Shown in pieces: positions 1 through 7,194 of a stretch of 48,410 nucleotides of DNA (positions are counted from its first letter, which is position 1; each line of letters begins with the position of its first letter). Source of the DNA: Calditrichia bacterium (GTDB lineage: Bacteria; Calditrichota; Calditrichia; RBG-13-44-9; J075). The notes under the pieces are model-generated. The model had not been told where the DNA came from. It did no database searches and saw only the letters and a program-made list of their open reading frames with translations. Where the stretch lies: assembly GCA_028284445.1 (NCBI GenBank), contig JANQRS010000079.1, positions 1 to 48,410 on the forward strand. The letters run 5' to 3'. The position numbers and the translations under genes are program-made.

Positions 1-1
1 C

Positions 2-217
2 AGGGGATTCTTCTATGCCGGGGCGCGAAATGTCATTGTCTCACTCTGGAAAGTCATCGATCGCCACACCACCAACCTGATGATCGACTTCTATCAGAAC
101 CTCCGAAAGGGCAAGGACTATGCTGCTGCTCTTCGCAGTGCCAAACTCCATCTCATCAAGAGTGAGTTCACTGCTCACCCTAAATCATGGTCCAGTTTCG
201 TGCTGATTGGCAGGTGA
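2..217 (+). CDS. CHAT-domain protein, C-terminal fragment (gene runs off the left edge)
   Basis: The open frame enters from the left edge and stops with TGA at 215-217, leaving about 71 residues. They read Gly-Phe-Phe-Tyr-Ala-Gly-Ala-Arg-Asn-Val-Ile-Val-Ser-Leu-Trp-Lys-Val, followed by a helix with Tyr-Gln-Asn-Leu and Ala-Leu-Arg-Ser-Ala-Lys and a closing Trp-Ser-Ser-Phe-Val-Leu-Ile-Gly. This is the standard end of a CHAT domain, a caspase-fold peptidase domain usually found C-terminal to TPR repeats. The catalytic His and Cys lie upstream, outside the window, so activity cannot be judged. It could belong to a TPR-CHAT protein or another CHAT fusion. Confidence 0.8.
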   Translation, partial: RGFFYAGARNVIVSLWKVIDRHTTNLMIDFYQNLRKGKDYAAALRSAKLHLIKSEFTAHPKSWSSFVLIGR

Positions 218-247
218 GGGCGGACAAATGTGTTTGGTGGAGGTGTA

Positions 248-1075
248 TTATTGCGCTGGTTTCTGACATTGCGGACAGTAATAAAAACGTCTGCCTCCCG
301 CCACATCTTTCTGAATCTGCGACCGGCATTCGTAGCAGCTTTTACCGGCACGAGCGAAGACCATAAAGCGGTAGTCCCGACGATTTTTGTTTGCTGCCTT
401 CAATTCAGCCACGCGTTCTTCGGAATTAGTTATGCCGCCCGTTTTATATGATCGCCGTGTTAATTCGATACTGGCTTTGGCCAGCAAATCCAATTGCGCG
501 TCGTTGCAGTCCATTGGCCGCATGTTGGGCATGACGCCGCCGACAAACATAATTTCACTGCGCAGGTAGTTTCCCAAGCCGGCCAGGAATTTCTGATCAA
601 GCAGGAGCGATGAGAATGACCGTCGCTGAAACTTTCTTGATATAAAACGTTCCCTGACCTCGGCAACAGTCGTTTGCGGATCAAGCAGATCCGGTCCCAG
701 GCTGCTAAGAAAGGGATGTGTTAACAATTCGTCATTGTTCAGCACTTCGATGTCAGAGGCGCTATACAAAAGTGCAGACTTCTTTTCGTTATGGATAGCC
801 AATCGCAGCTGGCGATTGGTTTGCGGGTAGCTGTGGGCCTTGCGAATGATCCATTTCCCATAGAGCTGGTTGTGACTATAAATATTGAGGCCGTTTTCGA
901 AGCGCACCAGCATCGCTTTGGCGCGGGCTTCAACTGCGGTAATTAACAAGCCGGCCAACATTGACTCGAAGGGTTTCAAGTGGTCAAAAGCGAAAAATAC
1001 TTCATCGGCTGCCTTGCCGGCAATTGCCGCTGCGATATCATCCGCTGCTCTCTTTATTTCCGGTCCTTCCGGCAT
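248..1075 (-). CDS. nei: Endonuclease VIII (Nei), bifunctional DNA glycosylase/AP lyase
   Basis: This protein excises oxidised pyrimidines from DNA and cleaves the abasic site by beta/delta elimination in base excision repair. Its 275 residues begin Met-Pro-Glu-Gly-Pro-Glu-Ile, giving the catalytic Pro2 and Glu3, and Lys53 is present. The segments Ser-His-Asn-Gln-Leu-Tyr-Gly and Leu-Tyr-Ser-Ala-Ser-Asp-Ile-Glu are typical of Nei rather than MutM. A helix-two-turn-helix (Ala-Gly-Leu-Gly-Asn-Tyr-Leu-Arg) lies mid-protein. A C-terminal zinc finger uses Cys247, Cys250, Cys267 and Cys270. The start has an AGGA ribosome-binding site 7 nt upstream. It is transcribed alone on the minus strand. Confidence 0.95.
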   Translation of the reverse strand: MPEGPEIKRAADDIAAAIAGKAADEVFFAFDHLKPFESMLAGLLITAVEARAKAMLVRFENGLNIYSHNQLYGKWIIRKAHSYPQTNRQLRLAIHNEKKSALLYSASDIEVLNNDELLTHPFLSSLGPDLLDPQTTVAEVRERFISRKFQRRSFSSLLLDQKFLAGLGNYLRSEIMFVGGVMPNMRPMDCNDAQLDLLAKASIELTRRSYKTGGITNSEERVAELKAANKNRRDYRFMVFARAGKSCYECRSQIQKDVAGGRRFYYCPQCQKPAQ

Positions 1076-1197
1076 GGACTATTCCTGGTTATAATTGTCA
1101 AGTTCGACAACTTAAGCAACGGCTGTTTCTCATGAAACGGATATTTCCGTTGAATCACAAAAGCGACAATTGGCCTTCCAAAGAATTTGAATTCCGA

Positions 1198-1226
1198 TTT
1201 ACAAGGGACAAACAGCACATTATAAT
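1198..1226 (+). promoter_or_regulatory. Sigma70-type promoter upstream of the broken outer-membrane protein gene
   Basis: TTTACA at 1198-1203 and a perfect TATAAT at 1221-1226 are separated by 17 bp. It faces the 1274 start, about 48 nt downstream, so the interrupted gene still has expression signals. A 13-codon ORF (ATG at 1236, TGA overlapping the next ATG at 1274) lies between them and may be chance. Confidence 0.6.
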
Positions 1227-1273
1227 GTAGGAGGGATGAACTGCCGGGGATTGGTATTGCAAATACAGGAAGA

Positions 1274-1942
1274 ATGATGGTCATACGTGCGGTTATAGCG
1301 ATTTTGCTGTTGGGTTTTGCTTCGCTCCTTTTCGCAGGTAATGAGATTTGTGAAGGCGACAAGAAGCGCAAGCGGCCGACATCGACAGCCCCGACTTGAG
1401 CTGGCTGACCTGGTGAAGGCGCGCCGCTCCGTGGGAGCGGAATTCATACGAAGTGGATTGCTTCAGGGCGTTTTGTCGACACAGATCTCGATCGACCTCG
1501 CTGGCGATTTACACTCAATTATCGATTGCACCAACGCCTGCAAATTGGTGCAGAGTATAACCCGGTTGCGGAAGAGGTTGGTCCCCTGGTTACCTTCTTC
1601 TTGCTGACCGAAGGTGACCGTCAACCGGCCTTGTTTTTAGGAACCAGCTCGGATCGCATCGGGTCCCCGGCTGGAAAGCAGTCTTACTATTTGACGGCAT
1701 CGAAGCTCATGGAATTTGCGCCGGTTTCCGTTTATACCAGCCTCAATTATTCCGAATGGGATGAAGCATTTAACGTTCCCTTTGGCGCGAATGCCGAGCT
1801 TGGCTACGGAACGTCTGCGCGACTAATGTATGATGGGCAGCGGACCCACTTGATGGGTAGTTATTTCTGGAATCAGTACAGCCTTAGCTTGATATATGTA
1901 TGGTTGGAGCAGGCCGGTGTCTCGCTCTCGATCGGATTTTGA
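1274..1942 (+). pseudogene. Probable outer-membrane beta-barrel protein gene interrupted by two in-frame TGA codons
   Basis: An ATG at 1274 with an AGGA site starts a signal-peptide-like segment (Ile-Leu-Leu-Leu-Gly-Phe-Ala-Ser-Leu-Leu-Phe-Ala-Gly). The same frame then meets TGA at 1397-1399 and 1406-1408. It reopens and runs to 1942 with about 178 residues of alternating aromatic/polar beta-strand pattern, for example Trp-Arg-Phe-Thr-Leu-Asn-Tyr-Arg-Leu and Tyr-Thr-Ser-Leu-Asn-Tyr-Ser-Glu, ending Ser-Leu-Ser-Ile-Gly-Phe as barrel proteins do. Both halves share one frame, so nonsense mutation, paired frameshifts around 1390-1410 or sequencing error are all possible. The family is not recognised. 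The next gene starts 12 nt later and may have been co-transcribed. Confidence 0.5.
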
Positions 1943-1954
1943 AAGGGAGTCTAC

Positions 1955-2641
1955 ATGGTGAAATTGAAGATTTACTGGATGGCATTTCTTGTCCTGCTAT
2001 TTGGATCATTAATAACTGTAAATGCCGGAGACGTGCCGAGCAAGGCGATATGCACAGTCTGCGTTGTATTGAATACCCATGATAAAATAGCACCGGAAAA
2101 AGTGAAGGCTTCAAGCCAATATGAAGGCAAGGATTTTTACTTTTGTTCGACGGTCTGTGGGGATAAATTTGATGGTGATCCAATTGCTTACATGCCTCCG
2201 GTGTTCCCGCGTCCGGTTCCGGAGTTTGCCGCTAAGACTCTGGATGGGGGAGATGCAAATGTAGGACAATATTCAGGGCAGGTTGTTTTGATCGATTTTT
2301 GGGCAACCTGGTGTAGTCCCTGCAAGGAAATGATGCCGGAGCTGCAAAAGCTACATAGTGCCTACGCTGATAAGGGTTTTGTAGTGCTTGGAATATCCAT
2401 TGATGAAGGCAAAAAAGCCGTCAAAAAAGTCCGCAAATTTATCAATAAGCAAAAAATTGATTATCCTGTCGTGATGGATATCGAGGATGCCCCGGCTTGG
2501 GCGGCATTTCATGTGCCAGCTGTTCCGGCTACTTATTTGATTGATCAGAAGGGGCAGATTATTGCACAGTGGATCGGGAAATTTGATACTGATGCGGCCA
2601 AGACAATGATTGAGAATTTACTCGCAGATACAGTGAATTAG
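1955..2641 (+). CDS. Exported YHS-like plus TlpA-type thioredoxin protein
   Basis: Residues 1-24 form a signal peptide, so the protein should act in the periplasm. Residues 33-80 resemble a YHS/TRASH metal-binding module: Cys33-x2-Cys36, then Tyr-Phe-Cys64-x3-Cys68 and a Phe-x-Gly-Asp-Pro-x-x-Tyr tail. Residues 85-225 are a TlpA/AhpC-TSA-like thioredoxin fold with the redox motif Trp-Cys120-Ser-Pro-Cys123 and the cis-Pro region Val-Pro-Ala-Thr-Tyr-Leu-Ile-Asp. TlpA-like proteins reduce disulfides in exported proteins. Joining this to a metal-binding module suggests copper or other metal handling, which is inference. The start has GGGAG 8 nt upstream. Confidence 0.85.
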   Translation: MVKLKIYWMAFLVLLFGSLITVNAGDVPSKAICTVCVVLNTHDKIAPEKVKASSQYEGKDFYFCSTVCGDKFDGDPIAYMPPVFPRPVPEFAAKTLDGGDANVGQYSGQVVLIDFWATWCSPCKEMMPELQKLHSAYADKGFVVLGISIDEGKKAVKKVRKFINKQKIDYPVVMDIEDAPAWAAFHVPAVPATYLIDQKGQIIAQWIGKFDTDAAKTMIENLLADTVN

Positions 2642-2725
2642 AATTCCTGTAAGGCTTGTTTGCTTTTGAAACAGCGTGTCGTTTGTTGAGAAAAAAACAT
2701 AGTTTCTATTCCAGGTCACTTCCTC

Positions 2726-2752
2726 TTGGCTATCCCTCCCGCAGATAGCCAA
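2726..2752 (+). terminator. Possible terminator after the TlpA-like gene
   Basis: A 9-bp perfect stem, TTGGCTATC with GATAGCCAA, encloses a 9-nt loop and is followed by the pyrimidine-rich CTTTCTTC. It lies 85 bp after the thioredoxin stop and 129 bp before the next start. The T-run is imperfect, so the call is moderate. Confidence 0.45.
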
Positions 2753-2880
2753 CTTTCTTCGATATTAAGTGTCATCGTTTTTCCCCCTTCATTGCTATCC
2801 CCCTACTTGTTATCTTACAACTTCCAGGCAAATCAGGACCACAAAACGAAATTTCCAAGTAACAACAATGGGGAGCTTAG

Positions 2881-5691
2881 ATGAGCGACTTTGCTGGTTG
2901 CGCCAAGGGTATTGTTCTTGTTGCAACACTGATATTTCTACAGACACTTGAAATGACTGCCCAGGATAACTGGCAATGGGAAATTGTTTCGGCCAAAGGC
3001 AAACCCACTGCCCGTCATGAAGCCGGATTGGTCGCTTATAAGGATAAGATAATCCTGATTGGTGGCCGGCGAATAAATCCGACAGATATTTTTGATACCA
3101 GGTCCTACACCTGGGAAGCAAAATCTGCCCCACTTATCGAGCTGCATCATTTCCAACCAGTAGTTATTGATGATGCCATTTACATTGTTGGTGCGATGAC
3201 CGGCGGGTGGCCAACGGAGACACCGGTTGGCAGGGTGGTTGTCTATTATCCGGAACGGGATGAATATGTATATAAAGATCCGATTCCTGAACATCGTCGC
3301 CGCGGTGGTGCGGGGGCTGCAGTCTACAACGGCAAAATCTATTTACTGGGCGGCATCACCAATGGTCATATGCAGGGATATGTCGATTGGTTTGATGAGT
3401 ATGATCCGCAAACCGGGCAATGGAGAACTTTGCCGAATGCCCCAAACACCCGCGATCATTTTCATGCGGTTGTTGTTGGACATCAGCTCTATGCCTTTGC
3501 CGGGCGCAGAACATCACACAAGACCGGGGAAGATATGGCGTTAACTGTTCGACACGCCAATATTTTTAATTTCAGAACCGGTACCTGGGAAACCGTTAAT
3601 AGCGAAACTGCCCTACCGACGCTCCGTGCAGGGAATGGCGCATTTGTCTGGCATGATGAAATTGTAATTGGTGGTGGGGAAAGCGCTGCCCAGGTGCCGG
3701 CGCATGCTGAAGTCGAGGCTTTTGATACTCGAAGCTACAGCTGGCGCAATTGGCCGGCGATGAAGCAGGGGCGGCATGGATCTGGGTACGGTATCGTTGG
3801 TGACTACGTGTATACCGCTTCGGGCTGTGGTAACCGCGGTGGCGAACCTGAGCTGTATAGCGTGGAACGCCTGAAGTTGCCGAAACCTATTTACAGGAGG
3901 TCTAAATTACGGCAAGAAGGTATGCCGGTTTATTCGCAATGGCATACGCTGACGCTCGATTTTTCCGGTCCTCAGACCTCAGAAACTGCGAGCGATAATC
4001 CTTTCCTCAATTATCGGTTGGTGGCGGAATTCACGCATTCAGATACGTCATACGTGGTGCGCGGATTTTACGCCGGAGATGGTAACGCAGCTGAATCCGG
4101 CGCGGATGAAGGTAATGTTTGGCAGGTGCGATTTACGCCGGATCGACCGGGTAAGTGGCAGTATTCGGCACAGCTACATCATGGAAAAAACATTACCTTG
4201 AACGATGATATGAAGGCTGGCAAAGCGATCGATATTCCCCATGCAACCGGTGAGTTCCTGGTAACTTCTACAGATAAGCAAGGTGTAGATTTTCGGGCAC
4301 AGGGCAGAATTGGTGTCGACCAGGGGTATTTCCAATTTACCAACTCCGGTAAATATTGGTTAAAGACCGGGGCAGACAGCCCGGAGAATCTCCTCGGGTT
4401 TGCAGATTTCGATGGGACCTATCGAATTAGCGCAGCTGATCGCAGTGGTGAAGCTCAGGCCGGTGGCGAGATTCATCGCTATGAACCTCATCTACGGGAT
4501 TGGCAAACCGGCAATCCGATCTGGCGTGATGGAATAGGCAAGGGGCTGATCGGCGCCATTAATTATCTCGCCTCAACCGGAATGAATTCGGTCTATTTCC
4601 TTACTATGAATATTAATGGAGATGGCAAGGATGTCTGGCCATATCGTGATCCGGATGTATTTGATCGATTTGATGTCAGCAGACTTGCGCAGTGGGAGAT
4701 CGTTTTTCAGCATATGCAGTCGAAAGGCATTCTGATGCATATTGTTTTACAAGAGACTGAAAATGAGACCATGCTTGATAAGGGGGATACCGGACCGCAG
4801 CGACAGCTGTATTTGCGCGAGCTGGTTGCCCGCTTTGGTCATCATCCCGGATTGGTGTGGAATATGGGTGAAGAAAATGGCCCGGCGCCTTGGTCGCCGA
4901 TTGCTCAAAATGATCAACAAAGCCGGGCCATGGCTTCTTTTATCAAGCAAATTGACCCATATCAGCATCCGGTTGTGTTACATACTCACTCATATGAACC
5001 GGTACGTAGTCATGTGCTCGATAAAATTGTTGGATTTAAAGATTTGGATGGCTTGTCGCTACAGGTCGATAAGCGTGAGGGAGCGCCGGCGGTTGTTGAA
5101 ACCTGGAAGCAGAAGTCGATTGCCAGTGGTCATGAATGGCTGATCAGTATGGATGAGATTGGTATGTGGTATGTGGGTGCTCTGCCCGATGCGATGGATC
5201 CACAGCACGAATCCCTGCGTCGTCACGTGCTTTGGGGAACACTGTTATCCGGGGCAGCCGGGGTAGAATGGTATTTTGGTGCGCGAAATGTGCACAATGA
5301 TTTGACCTCTGAAGATTGGCGCGAACGGGCGAATCTTTGGAGAATTACGAACGTTGCCCGACAGTTTTTCGAAGATCATTTACCTTACTGGGAAATGCAA
5401 CCGGCGCATCAATTAATAGATTCTTCCGGATGGTGTTTGCGGAAACCCGGCGAGGTCTATGCTGCCTACTTTACGCGGAATGAAGACTATCAAATAGATC
5501 TTGGCAGCCTGAACGAATCTTACAGCGTTTATTGGTACGATCCATTATTGTGCGGAGAACTACAGGCCGGTTCTATCACAAAAGTGTCGGGTGGCGGAAT
5601 CCGTGATCTTGGTACGCCGCCTAAATCCAGGAGCTCATACTGGAATAAACAGGACTGGGTGGTGCTGATACGGAAAATGGAGAAAAAATGA
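2881..5691 (+). CDS. Secreted kelch-repeat / DUF5060 / glycoside-hydrolase-like protein
   Basis: The protein has 936 residues and an N-terminal hydrophobic export signal ending near Thr-Ala-Gln-Asp. Residues about 35-345 form a kelch beta-propeller, with repeated Gly-Gly and Trp motifs such as Ile-Tyr-Leu-Leu-Gly-Gly and Leu-Tyr-Ala-Phe-Ala-Gly-Arg. A DUF5060-like Ig domain follows (about 355-460). Then comes an apiosidase-like (DUF4038) TIM barrel, with probable acidic residues at Gly-Glu664-Glu665-Asn and Met-Asp-Glu759-Ile-Gly-Met-Trp. The last ~90 residues resemble the collagen-binding-like C-terminal domain that often accompanies DUF4038. It likely acts on plant or microbial polysaccharide outside the cell; the substrate is unknown. 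The start has GGGAG about 7 nt upstream. Its stop overlaps the next start by 4 nt. Confidence 0.82.
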   Translation: MSDFAGCAKGIVLVATLIFLQTLEMTAQDNWQWEIVSAKGKPTARHEAGLVAYKDKIILIGGRRINPTDIFDTRSYTWEAKSAPLIELHHFQPVVIDDAIYIVGAMTGGWPTETPVGRVVVYYPERDEYVYKDPIPEHRRRGGAGAAVYNGKIYLLGGITNGHMQGYVDWFDEYDPQTGQWRTLPNAPNTRDHFHAVVVGHQLYAFAGRRTSHKTGEDMALTVRHANIFNFRTGTWETVNSETALPTLRAGNGAFVWHDEIVIGGGESAAQVPAHAEVEAFDTRSYSWRNWPAMKQGRHGSGYGIVGDYVYTASGCGNRGGEPELYSVERLKLPKPIYRRSKLRQEGMPVYSQWHTLTLDFSGPQTSETASDNPFLNYRLVAEFTHSDTSYVVRGFYAGDGNAAESGADEGNVWQVRFTPDRPGKWQYSAQLHHGKNITLNDDMKAGKAIDIPHATGEFLVTSTDKQGVDFRAQGRIGVDQGYFQFTNSGKYWLKTGADSPENLLGFADFDGTYRISAADRSGEAQAGGEIHRYEPHLRDWQTGNPIWRDGIGKGLIGAINYLASTGMNSVYFLTMNINGDGKDVWPYRDPDVFDRFDVSRLAQWEIVFQHMQSKGILMHIVLQETENETMLDKGDTGPQRQLYLRELVARFGHHPGLVWNMGEENGPAPWSPIAQNDQQSRAMASFIKQIDPYQHPVVLHTHSYEPVRSHVLDKIVGFKDLDGLSLQVDKREGAPAVVETWKQKSIASGHEWLISMDEIGMWYVGALPDAMDPQHESLRRHVLWGTLLSGAAGVEWYFGARNVHNDLTSEDWRERANLWRITNVARQFFEDHLPYWEMQPAHQLIDSSGWCLRKPGEVYAAYFTRNEDYQIDLGSLNESYSVYWYDPLLCGELQAGSITKVSGGGIRDLGTPPKSRSSYWNKQDWVVLIRKMEKK

Positions 5692-6449
5692 GGCCGTATA
5701 TTTTGGCGGAAACCAACTGGCATGCGCTGAAGGATGCTCGGTTCGAGCTGGCAGTTTTGCCCTGGGCAGCGACCGAAGCGCATAATTATCATCTGCCCTA
5801 TGGCACCGATATCATTGAAGCGGATCATATTGCTGCTGCATCAGCTAAGCTGGCATGGGAAAGAGGTGCTGAAGTCATCGTTTTGCCGACGATTCCGTTT
5901 GGCGTTAATACCGGTCAGTCGGACATCTATCTCGATATCAATCTTAATCCAAGCACTCAATTTGCCATTTTAGGTGATATCGTTGAGGTTTTGGATCGGC
6001 AGGGCTTGCACAAGCTCTTGATTTTAAACAGCCACGGAGGGAATAATTTTAAGGCGATTGTTCGGGAATTGGGACTAAAATTTCCGAGCATGTTTGTTTC
6101 TGTTGCGCATTGGTTCAGGTCGCTTGATAAGAAGGAATTCTTTGAAATATCCGGAGACCATGCTGATGAGATGGAAACCAGTATGCTGCTACACCTTAGG
6201 CATGACCTGGTTCTGCCAAAAGACAAATGGGGAAGTGGAAAAGAGAAGAAACACAAGATTGCAGCATTTTTGGAAGGTTGGGTGTGGGCTGAGCGCAAGT
6301 GGTCAGAAATCAGCGAAGATACCGGAACCGGTGACCCGAGGCACGCAACAGCAGAAAAAGGCGAAGTCTATTTCAATGCCGTTGTTGAAAAAGTAGCGGA
6401 CCTTTTTTATGAGATAAGCAAGGCCGATCCCGGGGACTTGTACGAGTAA
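5688..6449 (+). CDS. Creatininase-family metal-dependent amidohydrolase
   Basis: This 253-residue protein shows the creatininase-family pattern: Glu30, His32, His35 and Asp41 (Ala-Thr-Glu-Ala-His-Asn-Tyr-His-Leu-Pro-Tyr-Gly-Thr-Asp), Asn-Ser-His-Gly-Gly-Asn-Asn around residue 115, and a C-terminal Gly-Asp-His-Ala-Asp-Glu-Met-Glu-Thr-Ser. These residues bind two metals in the family, which hydrolyses cyclic or linear amides such as creatinine or formamidopyrimidines. The ATGA overlap with the kelch/hydrolase gene implies translational coupling and a joint job, perhaps processing an amide released outside. The exact substrate cannot be told. No export signal is seen, so it is probably cytoplasmic. 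Confidence 0.85.
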   Translation: MRPYILAETNWHALKDARFELAVLPWAATEAHNYHLPYGTDIIEADHIAAASAKLAWERGAEVIVLPTIPFGVNTGQSDIYLDINLNPSTQFAILGDIVEVLDRQGLHKLLILNSHGGNNFKAIVRELGLKFPSMFVSVAHWFRSLDKKEFFEISGDHADEMETSMLLHLRHDLVLPKDKWGSGKEKKHKIAAFLEGWVWAERKWSEISEDTGTGDPRHATAEKGEVYFNAVVEKVADLFYEISKADPGDLYE

Positions 6450-6504
6450 TCTGGCATTTTCCCTGTTGGGATTTGGAATTTATTCTTCAACGATTGGGTG
6501 ATTC

Positions 6505-7137
6505 ATGATAGAGCTACATAGCTATTTATTCTTCATCGGTGCAGTTGTTTTGCTGGTGGTTGCGCCGGGACCGGATATGGTTTACATGCTGACACGTACA
6601 ATTGCTGAGGGGCGCAAAGCTGGAATTGTCGCGGCAATCGGCATTAATGTTGGGGCATACGTGCACGTGATTGCAGCTATACTTGGTATCTCTGCTATTT
6701 TGGCTACATCCTCAATTGCCTTTACGACCTTGAAGTGGATGGGCGCCTGTTACTTGATATGGATCGGTATCCAGGCGATGATGAGCAAAGCCGGACCTCT
6801 TCAGCTTGATAAGCATAACCATACTCGCTTGCCCTTGAAGACTATTTTCTGGCAGGGATTCTGGAGTGATGTCTTGAATCCCAAAGTTGCGATTTTCTTC
6901 CTGGCATTTTTGCCACAATTCATCGATGCTGGAAGCCCAAACAGGACCTGGCAGTTACTTTTGCTGGGGATTACCTGCAATATTATCGCGATCTGTATCA
7001 ATATGCTGATCGTCTATTTCGCCAGTGCCGCAACAATGAGGCTCCGCAGGAATCAAAGGTTGGCCAATTGGTTGAACAAAGCAATGGGAGCGGTATTCAT
7101 TGCTCTGGGAATTCGATTGGCGAGCGAGAAGCTGTGA
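6505..7137 (+). CDS. LysE/RhtB family amino-acid exporter
   Basis: This is a 210-residue integral membrane protein with about six hydrophobic helices and the family N-terminal signature Val-Ala-Pro-Gly-Pro-Asp-Met-Val-Tyr-Met-Leu. The Trp-x-Gly-Phe-x-x-Asp-Val-Leu-Asn-Pro-Lys-Val-Ala segment is typical of RhtB/LeuE members. Such proteins export amino acids such as homoserine, threonine or leucine by proton antiport. It follows the creatininase gene by 55 bp on the same strand and may share its transcript. The facing gene at 7195 is convergent. No strong terminator is seen between them. Confidence 0.88.
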   Translation: MIELHSYLFFIGAVVLLVVAPGPDMVYMLTRTIAEGRKAGIVAAIGINVGAYVHVIAAILGISAILATSSIAFTTLKWMGACYLIWIGIQAMMSKAGPLQLDKHNHTRLPLKTIFWQGFWSDVLNPKVAIFFLAFLPQFIDAGSPNRTWQLLLLGITCNIIAICINMLIVYFASAATMRLRRNQRLANWLNKAMGAVFIALGIRLASEKL

Positions 7138-7194
7138 GAACCGCGAACTTATAGATTCGCAAATGCCACCTATAAGGCTAAGCCCATAAGATTT

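Noticed and set aside
1397..1408. The two TGA codons as selenocysteine or recoded sites
   Set aside because: Other genes here use TGA as a normal stop, no SECIS-like hairpin stands out after either codon, and two recoded sites three codons apart in a barrel protein are implausible.
7148..7176. CTTATAG/CTATAAG inverted repeat between two convergent genes as a terminator
   Set aside because: The stem is short and AT-rich with a 15-nt loop and no T-run.
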